From: Bacillus sp. MYb209
GTDB lineage: Bacteria; Bacillota; Bacilli; Bacillales; Bacillaceae_G
DNA: 64,000 nt
Assembly: GCF_002975175.1 (NCBI RefSeq)
Contig: NZ_PCNZ01000003.1
Span: 310,001-374,000, forward strand
Reading direction: 5' to 3'
In this document: positions 28,218-36,581 of the stretch, in pieces
Position numbering within the stretch: position 1 is the stretch's first letter
How the letters are laid out: every line of letters begins with the position of its first letter
Program-made: the position numbers and the translations under genes
Notes under the pieces: model-generated
What the model was told of the DNA's origin: nothing
The model's input: the letters and a program-made list of their open reading frames with translations, nothing else
Database searches by the model: none

Positions 28218-28445
28218 ATGGCAATTATCGTGAATATTGATGTAATGCTAGCGAAAAGAAAAATGAGTGTAACTGAACTTTCAGAGAAAGTTGGAATTAC
28301 TATGGCTAACCTTTCTATATTAAAAAATGGAAAAGCAAAAGCAATTAGAATTTCAACTTTAGATGCTATTTGTAAAGCATTAGAATGCCAACCTGGGGAT
28401 CTTTTAGAGTATAAACCTGAAATCTCTGATGTAGATCATGAATAA
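28218..28445 (+). CDS. small XRE-family HTH regulator (YozG-like)
   Basis: 75 residues. A single Cro/CI helix-turn-helix covers most of the protein: VTELSEKVGITMANLSIL, then KAIRISTLDAICKALECQPGDLLEY. The ATG follows GAGGTG by 6 bases. It is coupled to the DUF2975 gene and probably binds the dyad at 27661-27679 to control the pair. A terminator follows directly. Confidence 0.88.
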   Translation: MAIIVNIDVMLAKRKMSVTELSEKVGITMANLSILKNGKAKAIRISTLDAICKALECQPGDLLEYKPEISDVDHE

Positions 28446-28446
28446 A

Positions 28447-28472
28447 AAGAGTACCCGCCATTAGGTACTCTT
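28447..28472 (+). terminator. terminator of the DUF2975/XRE pair
   Basis: AAGAGTACC and GGTACTCTT form the stem. It lies immediately after the XRE stop codon. Confidence 0.75.
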
Positions 28473-28611
28473 CAACAAATAAGTATGGCGCTCCAAGTTC
28501 CACCTCATATGATAACTCGTCCCACGAATTCATCATATGTTTGTCTTATTAGAATGTTCACTGGTTTAATGTGTAATTTCTATATAACAAAGAAAACATA
28601 CTAAACTAAGA

Positions 28612-28656
28612 ATAGTAGTGCAGACCAAGGCATTTGGTTGCACTACTATTTTTTAT
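28612..28656 (+). terminator. long hairpin with T-tract
   Basis: AGTAGTGCA-GACCAA and TTGGTT-GCACTACT pair over about 15 bp, followed by ATTTTTTATA. There is no gene immediately upstream. It borders the IS110 relic. Confidence 0.65.
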
Positions 28657-28659
28657 ATA

Positions 28660-28837
28660 GTAGAAGTGAAGAAAAGATCGTGGGTGCTTTTGGATTCTGA
28701 ATCCGTAAAAAAGCTGATCTTCTTCACTTACCTTATTTGAATCAGTTTTTAGCATGTTGGTCCTCGAGATCGTGTATAAGAAATAGGAATCGATAAGTGT
28801 AAGGTGAAGACTTCAACTATACGTCAGGAGGAAGTTT
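28660..28837 (+). ncRNA. possible bridge-RNA region of an IS110 relic
   Basis: This untranslated leader precedes the IS110 transposase start. It holds a long interrupted hairpin (AAGTGAAGAAAAGATC at 28664-28679 pairs with GATCTTCTTCACTT at 28716-28729) enclosing an inner GGATTC-GAATCC stem and internal loops. IS110 elements encode a structured bridge RNA with two recognition loops in this kind of non-coding end. The identification is an inference from position and fold. Confidence 0.4.
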
Positions 28838-29178
28838 ATGAGACACGTAATTGCATTTGATATCAATAACAAGCAATTGAATGCGTATGCCGATATTGCT
28901 ATACGTAGCTTTCAATCAGGTAAAACTTTTTTAAAGATAAAATTAATAAACGTGGAAATAAACATTTACGAAAACTACTTTTCCTGATTATCCAAAACAT
29001 GATTAACTAACGACGTTACGGGCGAAATCACATTATAGAGTACTACGATAAATTAAAAACGCAACCATATAACAAATGTCATATAGTTGCGTCCATTGCG
29101 TGTGTAAATAAGTTACTAAAGCTTCTTTTTCATCTTATTACACACGATATACACTATGATTATAGGTTAACGGCCTAA
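28838..29178 (+). pseudogene. IS110-family transposase, internally deleted
   Basis: A good CAGGAGGAAG site and ATG open MRHVIAFDI, the usual N-terminus of B. cereus IS110 transposases. After nine codons the sequence jumps to the C-terminal part (NKQLNAYADIAIRSFQSGKT, then KHLRKLLFLIIQNM, then YYDKLKTQPYNKCH, ending ITHDIHYDYR before a TAA). At least one frameshift and one internal stop lie in that tail. About 300 codons, including the DEDD core, are gone. Both element ends may remain. Confidence 0.75.
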
Positions 29179-29357
29179 CATCATAGTTTCATTCATCATA
29201 TCTCCCCCTAGTAAAAAAACGAATCCATATTAGGGGTATTTAGTATGCGTTATACGTAGATACATGTGCGATATAGATTTTTGCCCAATCCATCAAAAAT
29301 CTATAAATACAGGTTGACTAATCGTAAGAAAAGCACCTGTTATAGATGTTATTGCAT

Positions 29358-29564
29358 TTAATCTTTCTTCTCTTTTACCACTAAAGAGAATACATTGTCC
29401 AAATTAATCATACGGTCTCCAAATCTGAAGAATCTAGCTTCTCTTGCTTGTATAGAGTTCTCTATAGCAGTAACGGTTACTGTCTTTTTATACTCAACTT
29501 CAAATTCGTGTTGTTTACCATCGATTGCTTCTAAGCTTATTATAAATTTTTTAATTTTCTCCAC
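29358..29564 (-). CDS. small protein of unknown function
   Basis: 68 residues if read from the GTG at 29564: charged, with a KKFIISLEAIDGKQHEFEVE beta-strand-like start and an RFFRFGDRMINLDNV middle. A very strong GGGAGGTGGAG site overlaps that GTG. The real start may therefore be a non-standard codon a few triplets later (ATT, at about 29555). I do not recognise the family. Small proteins with such a start occur in phage-derived islands. Confidence 0.5.
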   Translation of the reverse strand: MEKIKKFIISLEAIDGKQHEFEVEYKKTVTVTAIENSIQAREARFFRFGDRMINLDNVFSLVVKEKKD

Positions 29565-29993
29565 CTCCCACTATCTATCTATTCGACAAAAAAACATCAT
29601 CATCCTTTTATCTAAATAAGCAAAAGCCATCACCGTAAGGTGACAGCTCAAAATGGGATGGGAGAAATATTATCGAAAGGGGGTTTCGAAATAAGTCAAT
29701 TTAAGGTCACTGGTATTCTAGATACGCTCAATCTTCTCCAAACCACCACATCAATAGTATGTCTATACGCCCTGTATCGGTGACTGGGAAAAGAGCAAGA
29801 ATCTTTAATTCAGACTTCCACTGCCTAATCAGGTTTCTTTCTCTTGTCTTCTCTTTTATACTCCATGGAGTTTGCACTCAATTGTGCGAAGAGCAAGTCC
29901 CAAAACACTTCGGCTACTTAATGTTATTTTCACCTATCTTTTACAAAACGTTTAAAGGATTTATATCAAGACGCGTATATTTCTTCTGGCACC

Positions 29994-30050
29994 TTGTTTG
30001 AACCAATACAAAAGACTGAGGGGAAGGTTCAGCTGTATTGGCTCAAACAA
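29994..30050. repeat. 17-bp inverted repeat
   Basis: TTGTTTGAACCAATACA and TGTATTGGCTCAAACAA differ at one position and are separated by 23 bp. It is too large for an ordinary terminator, and no T-tract follows. Confidence 0.6.
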
Positions 30051-30223
30051 TTCGCTTCATCAGCATACCTGCATAAGATATCATGTATTCTTTTACAATA
30101 AGAGTCTTAATCCAAAGAATACCTTTTGAAAAGTGCGCTTTTAGGTTTGAAAGAATAAAAATCTGAATCCCGTATATACTGTGAATACGCCAATCTGTAA
30201 CAATTGATTTTTCCTCCAAAACG

Positions 30224-30253
30224 GAGCAGTTAGCTTTTGCTATCTGCTCTTTT
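30224..30253 (+). terminator. terminator, AGCTTTTGCT-loop family
   Basis: GGAGCAGTTAGCTTTTGCTA, then TCTGCTCTTTT. Two close relatives lie at 56326-56355 and 56454-56482. Confidence 0.65.
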
Positions 30254-30281
30254 GTATTGATCTAATAATAAAATTTTGTTC

Positions 30282-30329
30282 TTATTTCTTTTTCACACCA
30301 TATACTTCTAACCTAGACGTTTCGCTCAT
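30282..30329 (-). CDS. possible 15-residue peptide
   Basis: ATG with AGGAGG 7 bases upstream opens MSETSRLEVYGVKKK and a TAA. Only the strong ribosome binding site supports it. Confidence 0.3.
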   Translation of the reverse strand: MSETSRLEVYGVKKK

Positions 30330-30348
30330 AGAGTTACCTCCTATCTTA

Positions 30349-30380
30349 AAGAGCACCGTGAGTAAGTGCTCTTTTTTAGT
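30349..30380 (+). terminator. terminator hairpin
   Basis: AGAGCAC and GTGCTCT with a TTTTTT run. Confidence 0.65.
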
Positions 30381-30508
30381 TTCTCCTTTTCTAAAAAATG
30401 AAATTTCCATACCGTTTCTCGAAAAAAAAATTTAAATATCCAAACTTCTAAACATTACGTATAAATAGTATGTTAGTATTAATACGAAGATATTTACCAA
30501 CTAATTTT

Positions 30509-30548
30509 TATGTCCTAGTCTTATACCATACTAGGGCATATTTATTTT
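30509..30548 (+). terminator. terminator hairpin
   Basis: ATGTCCTAGT and ACTAGGGCAT, one mismatch, then ATTTATTTTT. The upstream transcript is unknown. Confidence 0.6.
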
Positions 30549-30695
30549 TAAGAATTTAATACTCTCTTCTTTTAAAATAACGTTTTTTTCAAATGATGAC
30601 CCTATTTATTTGGACAAATTTACCAGTATTTTCACCAAAAAATTCATGATATTGTTAATTAGTCGAGTACGTCATTACTTGACGATTACCCTTAG

Positions 30696-30725
30696 GAGCC
30701 CCGCAGACATACGGGGTTTCTTTTA
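30696..30725 (+). terminator. terminator hairpin
   Basis: AGCCCCG and CGGGGTTT stem followed by CTTTTATTT. The upstream transcript is unknown. Confidence 0.65.
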
Positions 30726-30964
30726 TTTAAATAAGGATTTTGTTTTAAATGTCTTCCCCTTCAACATCCCAGCTACCCACAATCAATTTACCAACTTAAA
30801 TTGATTCCTTTTATTCTTAAGCTTTGTTTTCTTTCATAAAAAAAAAGCTTGTCTCTTTACTCCAAGTAAGCTGTTAATAAACGCTTGTCTCAATCTTTTA
30901 TATATTTTTTTCATATCTTATATCATGTAAATTAATAACTGCCCCTTTAAAGTAGGTGAAATAT

Positions 30965-31537
30965 TTGAGTAGATATAAAAAAGAACCACATATACCTTTT
31001 CAATGTTTAATCCCATTACCTGAAAGTGGACCAACTGGAAATACTGGTCTTGAATCGGCATTTAGGGCCATTAAAACTACTGATCAGTCCATATCCGCAA
31101 ATGCCCTTTCGATAATTACATTTGAAACCATAGAATTTGATTTAAATAACGAATATGATAGGATGTCAACTTTCTCACCACAACAAGATGGTGTATATTT
31201 AATTATTGCTGCTGTAACTTTTGAACCAACAGATATATCAGTAAATTATGTAACTCAAGCATTAATATCCGTTAATAATAGTTTTATAGCTGGTAGCGAT
31301 AATTTTATGGGTGGAAATTCTGGTTTTCTAAATGCTGTAAACCCCTCTACTATCGTCCAATTGCAAGCAGGGGATGTAGTCAGAATCTCTGCTAGTAGCA
31401 GTGTAGCTGGTCAATTCCTTGCCGTTTTATCTCAATTTGAAGCGACTAGATTACCATCTCCAGCATCAAATCCTAGTTCTCCAATTACTATTTCATCCTC
31501 AAAAATAAATAAACAAACTTTTGATAAAAAACTCTAG
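30965..31537 (+). CDS. spore-surface-type protein with short collagen-like motif and C1q/TNF-like domain
   Basis: About 190 residues from a TTG that has AGGTG 6 bases upstream; an in-frame GTG overlaps that site. A short N-terminus leads to one collagen-like remnant, SGPTGNTG. Then comes a beta-rich C-terminal domain (SANALSIITFETIEFDLNNE, then SPQQDGVYLIIAAVTF, then LQAGDVVRISASSS) that resembles the C1q/TNF-like trimer domain of BclA-family exosporium proteins. It probably sits on the spore or cell surface. The usual long GPT repeat is almost absent. Confidence 0.65.
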   Translation: MSRYKKEPHIPFQCLIPLPESGPTGNTGLESAFRAIKTTDQSISANALSIITFETIEFDLNNEYDRMSTFSPQQDGVYLIIAAVTFEPTDISVNYVTQALISVNNSFIAGSDNFMGGNSGFLNAVNPSTIVQLQAGDVVRISASSSVAGQFLAVLSQFEATRLPSPASNPSSPITISSSKINKQTFDKKL

Positions 31538-31581
31538 ATTTATATGTGAACATTATTACCTTAATAAAATATTGTGAGTAT

Positions 31582-31606
31582 AGATACCAAACTAAGATTG
31601 GTATCT
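31582..31606 (+). terminator. terminator of the C1q-like gene
   Basis: AGATACCAA and TTGGTATCT, 9-bp perfect stem. Confidence 0.75.
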
Positions 31607-31937
31607 TCCAAAACACATCTTGTTTCTCACAGAAAACCTCAAAGTAATTCACACATATAATCACATAAGAAAACGCTGTTGTTAATTCATGATTTATATG
31701 GCAAATAGAAGATATAAAAGGTTCTTATTAGGTTGAATGAATTTCTGGTTCTGCACATACGTTTCCCTTGAAAGAATTAATCCACTATAGTTTTTTGATA
31801 AGACATAGAATAAAACCTCTACTTTTCGAGTAAAAAGTAGAGGTTTTATTCAAACTAATTATAATGAAAGCTCTCTATCAATAACCACTTTAAAAAATTC
31901 GGAGTAATGCGACAAAGACTACGCCGCTATTACATTG
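31607..31937. other. intergenic with a strong bidirectional terminator
   Basis: No gene. AATAAAACCTCTACTTTT and AAAAGTAGAGGTTTTATT (31809-31850) form a long perfect stem that can end transcripts from both sides, including the kinase gene on the minus strand. Confidence 0.7.
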
Positions 31938-32525
31938 TTACATATTATGTATTATTAAATTCGCCCTCTCCTTCGGCGATTCCTTTTCCAAATAATAATC
32001 CTCAGCCTTCCAATACCTATTTTGAAACTTTGAAAGGTTCCTCTGCGTTTCTACACTTTCACGTAAAAACCTTGTTTGTCTTGAACAATCCAAATACACC
32101 ATATAATGAAAGAACTCTCTCCATTCTATTCGCTGAAGAAAGACTCCTTCAACAACAATTACACCTACTAAAGGAATCCGTATTTCTTTCAGTTCACATG
32201 AGTTTGTTTCATCATGATAGAAAGGTAATTCTAATTTAATATCGTTTTGTAACTTTTGAAAAAGGTTTCGCTGCAACCAATCGATATCCCATTGAAGGTT
32301 ATAGTACTCATACCACTCTGCAAATCCAGTATGATATCGCTTATTACGCTCGGTAATGTGATCATCAATATGAAAAATATGAAACGGGATTCCACTTTCC
32401 TTCATATCTTCTTCCAACTCTTTAACTAATGTTGTTTTACCCGAACGACTTAGGCCATCTATACCTAAAATAAATCGCTCATCTTTATGTTCTTTAATCA
32501 CTTTCATTATTTCACTTGTGCTCAT
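31938..32525 (-). CDS. uridine-kinase-like P-loop kinase
   Basis: 195 residues. Walker A reads GIDGLSRSGKTTL near residue 22, followed by HIDDHI and a VVEGVFLQ Walker-B-like strand, as in the uridine kinase/phosphoribulokinase group. The function is probably phosphorylation of a small metabolite. I chose the ATG at 32525, which overlaps the stop of the upstream GNAT gene (TAATG). The two are therefore translationally coupled. A four-codon longer version from 32537 is less likely. Confidence 0.8.
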   Translation of the reverse strand: MSTSEIMKVIKEHKDERFILGIDGLSRSGKTTLVKELEEDMKESGIPFHIFHIDDHITERNKRYHTGFAEWYEYYNLQWDIDWLQRNLFQKLQNDIKLELPFYHDETNSCELKEIRIPLVGVIVVEGVFLQRIEWREFFHYMVYLDCSRQTRFLRESVETQRNLSKFQNRYWKAEDYYLEKESPKERANLIIHNM

Positions 32526-33067
32526 TACTTTTGCCAATCTTCTTTTAATAATGAATAAACGACCGTGTCATGAGCAACATCATTTTGAATCATATATTTT
32601 CGAAGTAATCCTTCTTCTTGAAACCCTGCTTTTTTTAATAAATTACGAGAAGCTTCATTTTCTATATATACGACAGCTGCAATTCTTATTAAGTGCAACG
32701 TTTCAAACCCGTAAGCTAGCATTTCCTGCAGTGCTTCTGTTGCGTATCCTTGTCCCCAATATGTATCATCTAGCTCATAACCAATTTCAGCTCGTTTATG
32801 ATGATTGTTAATTAAATGAAATCCACACGTACCAATTAATTGATCCGTACCTTTCTTCTCTATTCCCCAGCGAAATACACTTCCTTCTTCATTGCGCTTT
32901 CTAAATGTTTGAATTGTCGTTTTCGCTTGCTCAATATTTTCAAAAGAATCCATTCCGAAATAACGAATAACGGATTCTTTTGAAAAATAATGGAACATTG
33001 TTTCTGCATCTAATAGTGTAAGTTCTCTTAATAGTAATCGTTCTGTTTCTAATTTTGGAAACTCCAT
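32525..33067 (-). CDS. GNAT family acetyltransferase (RimJ/RimL-like)
   Basis: 180 residues. The fold is clear: LETERLLLRELTLLDAETMF at the start, IGTCGFHLI, YELDDTYWGQGYATEAL (the acetyl-CoA pyrophosphate loop) and NEASRNLLKKAGFQEEG. Such enzymes acetylate N-terminal amines of proteins or small amines. Its stop overlaps the kinase start, and the VOC gene lies 15 bp upstream, so a three-gene operon of small modifying enzymes is likely. Confidence 0.88.
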   Translation of the reverse strand: MEFPKLETERLLLRELTLLDAETMFHYFSKESVIRYFGMDSFENIEQAKTTIQTFRKRNEEGSVFRWGIEKKGTDQLIGTCGFHLINNHHKRAEIGYELDDTYWGQGYATEALQEMLAYGFETLHLIRIAAVVYIENEASRNLLKKAGFQEEGLLRKYMIQNDVAHDTVVYSLLKEDWQK

Positions 33068-33082
33068 CCTCTTTTTCTCCTT

Positions 33083-33466
33083 TTATTCTAATGAACTACA
33101 AATTTCAATATAATTACCGTCTGGATCGGCAATGTAAGCTATTGTTTGTCCCCACGGTTTTACGATTGGCTCAACTAAAACTTTAATACCTTGTCCTCTG
33201 AATTGCTCAATCGTTTCTTGTACATTATCAACAACAAATCCTAATTCGAAATGAGAAGACTGTAACTCACCTTCTGTAAGCGGTAGTCCTGTTAATTCTT
33301 TCACGTCTTGTCGCGTATTCATCGCTAAAATTGTAGATCCAGTATTAAACTCAATATATGTACCATGCTCTGCTTTTATAGGTAACTGTAAAATATCTTT
33401 ATAGAATCTTAAGCATTCTTCAAACTTTTCTACATATAAAATAATGTACTTCATTTTTAAATTCAT
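33083..33466 (-). CDS. VOC family protein (glyoxalase-like)
   Basis: About 127 residues starting MNLKMKYIILYVEKFEECLR. That start gives the usual family length; GGGG lies 11 bases upstream. A longer reading from 33616 would run through a terminator hairpin and is rejected. Two VOC modules with SSHFELGFVVDNVQETIEQF and a closing IAYIADPDGNYIEICSS (metal-ligand Glu) are visible. The substrate is unknown. Confidence 0.8.
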   Translation of the reverse strand: MNLKMKYIILYVEKFEECLRFYKDILQLPIKAEHGTYIEFNTGSTILAMNTRQDVKELTGLPLTEGELQSSHFELGFVVDNVQETIEQFRGQGIKVLVEPIVKPWGQTIAYIADPDGNYIEICSSLE

Positions 33467-33552
33467 TTTACATCCATCCCCTTTTGTATCTATCCCTAAA
33501 ATTTCGACAAAAGTCTCAAAAAACCTTGTTCCACCTAAAAATGAGCACAAAA

Positions 33553-33580
33553 AAATGAGGCCGATTTCTCGGCCTCCCAG
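33553..33580 (-). terminator. terminator hairpin upstream of the VOC gene
   Basis: GAGGCCGA and TCGGCCTC form the stem, with ATTTTTTTG after it on the minus strand. No minus-strand gene is seen directly upstream, so it may end a small RNA or leader transcript. If read through, it precedes the VOC operon. Confidence 0.7.
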
Positions 33581-33752
33581 CTTATTGGCATAAAACAGGA
33601 GATTTGGTTTGGACATAACCAGTTCTTACATTTATTATATTTTATTTTTTCTGAATTTTAAACACATTAAACACCTATTTATATTGAGAAAGTTTTTTTA
33701 CTTGCATAAAATCATACCGTTTAAGAAATGCTACAAATGGAGGTGTATACAT

Positions 33753-34001
33753 ATGGAACCAATGTTATGTCCAAGCTGTAAAACGAACCGCACTCGCTTT
33801 AATATTCTTGAGCAACAAGTAAAACCAGTAAAATTAAATCCGCAAACTGGTCAAGTAGAAGAAGAATACACGAATGAAACGATGAACGCTTTTCATATGG
33901 CTTATCAAGGACCTACATACCGCGTCCAATGTGCCGTATGCGGGCTTGTTGAAAATCCAGAACAATTTATTAAACCAGCTCAAAATCAGTCTTTCTCTTA
34001 A
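33753..34001 (+). CDS. small zinc-ribbon protein
   Basis: 82 residues from the ATG with GGAGGTG 6 bases upstream. Two CxxC knuckles, LCPSCKTNR at the start and QCAVCGLVE near residue 65, form a zinc ribbon. Function unknown; such proteins are common and conserved in the B. cereus group. Monocistronic with a good terminator. Confidence 0.75.
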   Translation: MEPMLCPSCKTNRTRFNILEQQVKPVKLNPQTGQVEEEYTNETMNAFHMAYQGPTYRVQCAVCGLVENPEQFIKPAQNQSFS

Positions 34002-34010
34002 ACATCTTTA

Positions 34011-34048
34011 TTACCCCCTACCAATTTTCTATAGGGGGGTTTTTCTGT
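34011..34048 (+). terminator. terminator of the zinc-ribbon gene
   Basis: ACCCCCTA and TAGGGGGGT stem followed by TTTTCTGTTTT. Confidence 0.88.
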
Positions 34049-34169
34049 TTTACGTAAGCAAGATGCACAATTGCTGTTTAATCAAAGGTTCCTAATTCAT
34101 CTACATGTCTACTATTCATACACCGTCATATATTTTTCTTTTCCACACAAATATAGCGGCCCAATAGAA

Positions 34170-35279
34170 TCAAAGAACAGCTAAGCCTTGCGACCCAAAA
34201 TAAGGCACATTGGATGAAGCAACAACCTGCAACCTTACTAGACTACCATCACTTTGAATATTAAATGCTGACACTGTACCTTGATTTCCATTAAGGGTGT
34301 AAAAATGTCGTCCATCTTTACTCACTCCAACATCCATCGGAAGACCTGGTGCTGTACCCGGCGGTGTACTAGTAATATGCCTTACTACCGACAGTGCTCC
34401 ATTCGGGACGATTTGGTAGGTCGAGATGGTGCCACTTAAAGTGTTCGTAGTGTAGGCAAAACGTTCATCCTTCGTTGTTATAACCCAACAAGCAGTTTTA
34501 TATCCATTTTGTACAGATCCACAGATTACATGAAGAGTACCGTCATTGCTCAATGAATAAGATGACAACGCATTTGAAACTGCTTCTGTAACTAAGAGAA
34601 TTCCGGACGATAGAAAGTAAGCACCTAATGGGCCTTTACCGTAAGAATCATTAACAATTGGTCCTGTAACCGTACCATCTTTATTTACATGGAAGACACT
34701 GAGATGGTTTGATGTAAGCTCGGAGACAACGATTTTACTACCATCCGGGGTGAAGAGAACTTGTGCGGGCTGAGCATTAAAGGTACTGAGAGCATGAGTG
34801 GATCCTGGAATAGGTGTAAGGTTTCCCTTATCATCTATGTGAAATCCAGTAATATTTGATGCAAAATTGTTTACAGCATTACCTACATTGGAGACATAAA
34901 GAAGATTATCATGCACACCAATGCTATTGGGCTGAGCACCTCCTGATGGCTTTACATCCACGAAAACCGGCACCCCGTTATCTGCTATGATAAAACTACT
35001 GATACTATGACTGCCTGCGTTAACTGCAAATAGGAAACGACCATCACGGGACAAAGTGAGAGAACCTTGTGATGCTAAAGGATCTATACCATCGTTTGCC
35101 GTTTCTGTAGAAACTTCCTTTATACCAGTACCTCTTCCGTAAGTTCGGTAAGAACCCACAAAAGTGAGCATTCCATTCGTATCCATATGAAAAGCAACAA
35201 TGTGATTCATTACTTCATTATTAGTCATCATGTATACCATACTCGCACGAGCACGAAAATAATTGTTCATTCTCTGCAT
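34170..35279 (-). CDS. seven-bladed beta-propeller protein (lactonase-like family)
   Basis: 369 residues built of repeated blades with the pattern LSRDGRFLFAVNAGSHSISSF, FTPDGSKIVVSELTSNHLSVF, and VSKDGRHFYTLNGNQGTVSAF. This is the Pfam-lactonase (6-phosphogluconolactonase-like) propeller. No signal peptide is seen, so it is cytoplasmic or associated with the spore. Whether it has lactonase activity cannot be told. It stands alone. Confidence 0.8.
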   Translation of the reverse strand: MQRMNNYFRARASMVYMMTNNEVMNHIVAFHMDTNGMLTFVGSYRTYGRGTGIKEVSTETANDGIDPLASQGSLTLSRDGRFLFAVNAGSHSISSFIIADNGVPVFVDVKPSGGAQPNSIGVHDNLLYVSNVGNAVNNFASNITGFHIDDKGNLTPIPGSTHALSTFNAQPAQVLFTPDGSKIVVSELTSNHLSVFHVNKDGTVTGPIVNDSYGKGPLGAYFLSSGILLVTEAVSNALSSYSLSNDGTLHVICGSVQNGYKTACWVITTKDERFAYTTNTLSGTISTYQIVPNGALSVVRHITSTPPGTAPGLPMDVGVSKDGRHFYTLNGNQGTVSAFNIQSDGSLVRLQVVASSNVPYFGSQGLAVL

Positions 35280-35643
35280 TTTATGACTCTCCTCCCTTCA
35301 TAATTTTATATGGTTCTTTCCCCATTTAAATTCCCATGCAAATGGAAATTGATTTAGAAATATCTCTTACTCATCTCGTAGTTTCTTTAAGTGAAAACCT
35401 TAATAACTTCCATGATGTTATTAACATCAGTTTAAAATTAAAAATGGTACTCAACAATCAGGTCCGATTATTGAACATCATGGCTGATATTTTTAAAACT
35501 ACTTTATTGCTACTTAGCAGCTTCATCGTCATTTATGAATTTGTTAGGTATTATTATTTGTACTTCTCTCATAGTTCTACACCTTAAATATATAGTTCTT
35601 ATTGTGTAAAAAGGAGTGCACAAAATGAATGTAAGAATAAATA
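35280..35643. other. gene-free stretch
   Basis: It holds the promoter of the propeller gene. A plus-strand frame at 35336-35587 has no ribosome binding site, so I do not call it. Confidence 0.45.
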
Positions 35644-35690
35644 AAAGAAGATGATCCCTAGTTCCCACCAGAATCATCTTCTTTAAAAAT
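35644..35690 (-). terminator. terminator of the DUF2812 gene
   Basis: AGAAGATGAT and ATCATCTTCT stem directly after the stop codon at 35701; minus-strand T-rich tail. Confidence 0.75.
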
Positions 35691-35700
35691 CCACTTTTTA

Positions 35701-36243
35701 TTATAATATTTCGTTTTTCAATTTCTTAATTTTCCAAGAAAGCCTTATAAAGAGATAGATATACATACAGCCAATAAACCCCAGCATAACTTTCGCCCAA
35801 ATTGGCACTCTTGATTCTGTTGAACTTAAAAATACGTTATACATTGAGGGTAATATAGTTATTGAAACAAATGCAAAAAATTGTAGTAATTCCTTCATTT
35901 TTTGTACCTTCGTTTCCTTTTCTGAATAAATATCAGGCAATTCATTTTCCTCTTCTACTTCTTTACAAAAATAATTCCATTTTGCAAAACTCGTTACATG
36001 TTTCCACCCACACATTTCATATAGTTCAATATATTCTTTTTGTTTTTCTTTTGAATCTTTATAAGATAATCTGAAATCCGCTTTATATACTACATCTTTC
36101 GACTTAGTTTTCTTAAACGTATACATTATATTATATTTTTGTAATGCCCAGCCTTGTTGGTGCATATTCCGTAAAAAAGCTTCTTCTTTTTCTAAGCTCC
36201 ATACCGCGAAAGGTTTGAATATCTTCTTTGTCTTTGTCTCCAT
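35701..36243 (-). CDS. DUF2812 membrane protein
   Basis: 180 residues. The soluble N-terminal part has FAVWSLEKEEAFLRNMHQQG, YKADFRLSYKDSKEKQKEY and YEMCGWKHVTSFAKWNYF, the DUF2812 pattern. Two membrane helices follow (about 125-145 and 150-170). DUF2812 proteins are nearly always encoded beside a PadR regulator, as here with a 7-bp gap, and are probably the membrane effectors of such pairs. The function is not known. Confidence 0.82.
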   Translation of the reverse strand: METKTKKIFKPFAVWSLEKEEAFLRNMHQQGWALQKYNIMYTFKKTKSKDVVYKADFRLSYKDSKEKQKEYIELYEMCGWKHVTSFAKWNYFCKEVEEENELPDIYSEKETKVQKMKELLQFFAFVSITILPSMYNVFLSSTESRVPIWAKVMLGFIGCMYIYLFIRLSWKIKKLKNEIL

Positions 36244-36250
36244 CTTCCAT

Positions 36251-36568
36251 TCACTCCCCTAATATACTGTTTCCATTCCTTACAGATCTTTGCAGTCTGT
36301 TATACTCTAGCTCTAACACTTCTCTACCAAACGTTGTTAACTCGTAGCACTTCTTTCTGTCTGTAGAGGCTACTTCAACAATTAACTTTTCTTTCAATAA
36401 CTTCGTCGTATTTCCGTATAAAGTACCAGGACCGAGCTTTACTTCCCCATTTGTCATCTCTTCTACCATTTGCATAATTCCATAACCATGCATTGGCTTT
36501 ACAAGTGACAACAATATGTAATATGTCGCCTCAGTTAATGGAATGTATTTTTGCGCTTTCCCATTCAT
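36251..36568 (-). CDS. PadR family transcriptional regulator
   Basis: 105 residues. The winged helix shows LTEATYYILLSLVKPMHGYG, then the ARLGPGTLYG-like block (KLGPGTLYGNTTKLLKEKLI), then the basic wing. It forms an operon with the DUF2812 gene. Four direct repeats of GATAYATCG-like sequence at 15-bp intervals lie just upstream and should be its autoregulatory operator. Confidence 0.9.
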   Translation of the reverse strand: MNGKAQKYIPLTEATYYILLSLVKPMHGYGIMQMVEEMTNGEVKLGPGTLYGNTTKLLKEKLIVEVASTDRKKCYELTTFGREVLELEYNRLQRSVRNGNSILGE

Positions 36569-36581
36569 TATAATTACCTCC

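Larger units (their letters stand above)
29565..30281. other. gene-poor stretch with a broken coding relic and a large inverted repeat
   Basis: On the minus strand 29728-29877 encodes about 49 codons (NLIRQWKSELKILALFPVTD, then a tail ending WWFGED) that look like the end of a real protein, but there is no ribosome binding site and I cannot name it. A 17-bp inverted repeat (29994-30010 / 30034-30050) follows. The GAGCAG terminator-like hairpin at 30224-30253 closes the region. Confidence 0.35.
30381..30964. other. gene-free stretch with two terminators
   Basis: No gene is seen. It contains hairpins at 30509-30548 (ATGTCCTAGT / ACTAGGGCAT) and 30696-30725 (GCCCCG / CGGGGT, then TTTCTTTT), and the promoter of the spore-surface gene at its right end. 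Confidence 0.5.

Noticed and set aside
29759-30001. 80-codon plus-strand frame
   Set aside because: No ribosome binding site; the opposite strand gives a more protein-like reading, though also unsupported.
31907-32239. 110-codon plus-strand frame
   Set aside because: It is antisense to the kinase gene, which has clear motifs.
33467-33616. N-terminal extension of the VOC gene
   Set aside because: It would read through a strong terminator hairpin, and the extra residues do not resemble the family.
35336-35587. 83-codon plus-strand frame
   Set aside because: No ribosome binding site, no recognisable domain, overlaps the upstream region of the beta-propeller gene.
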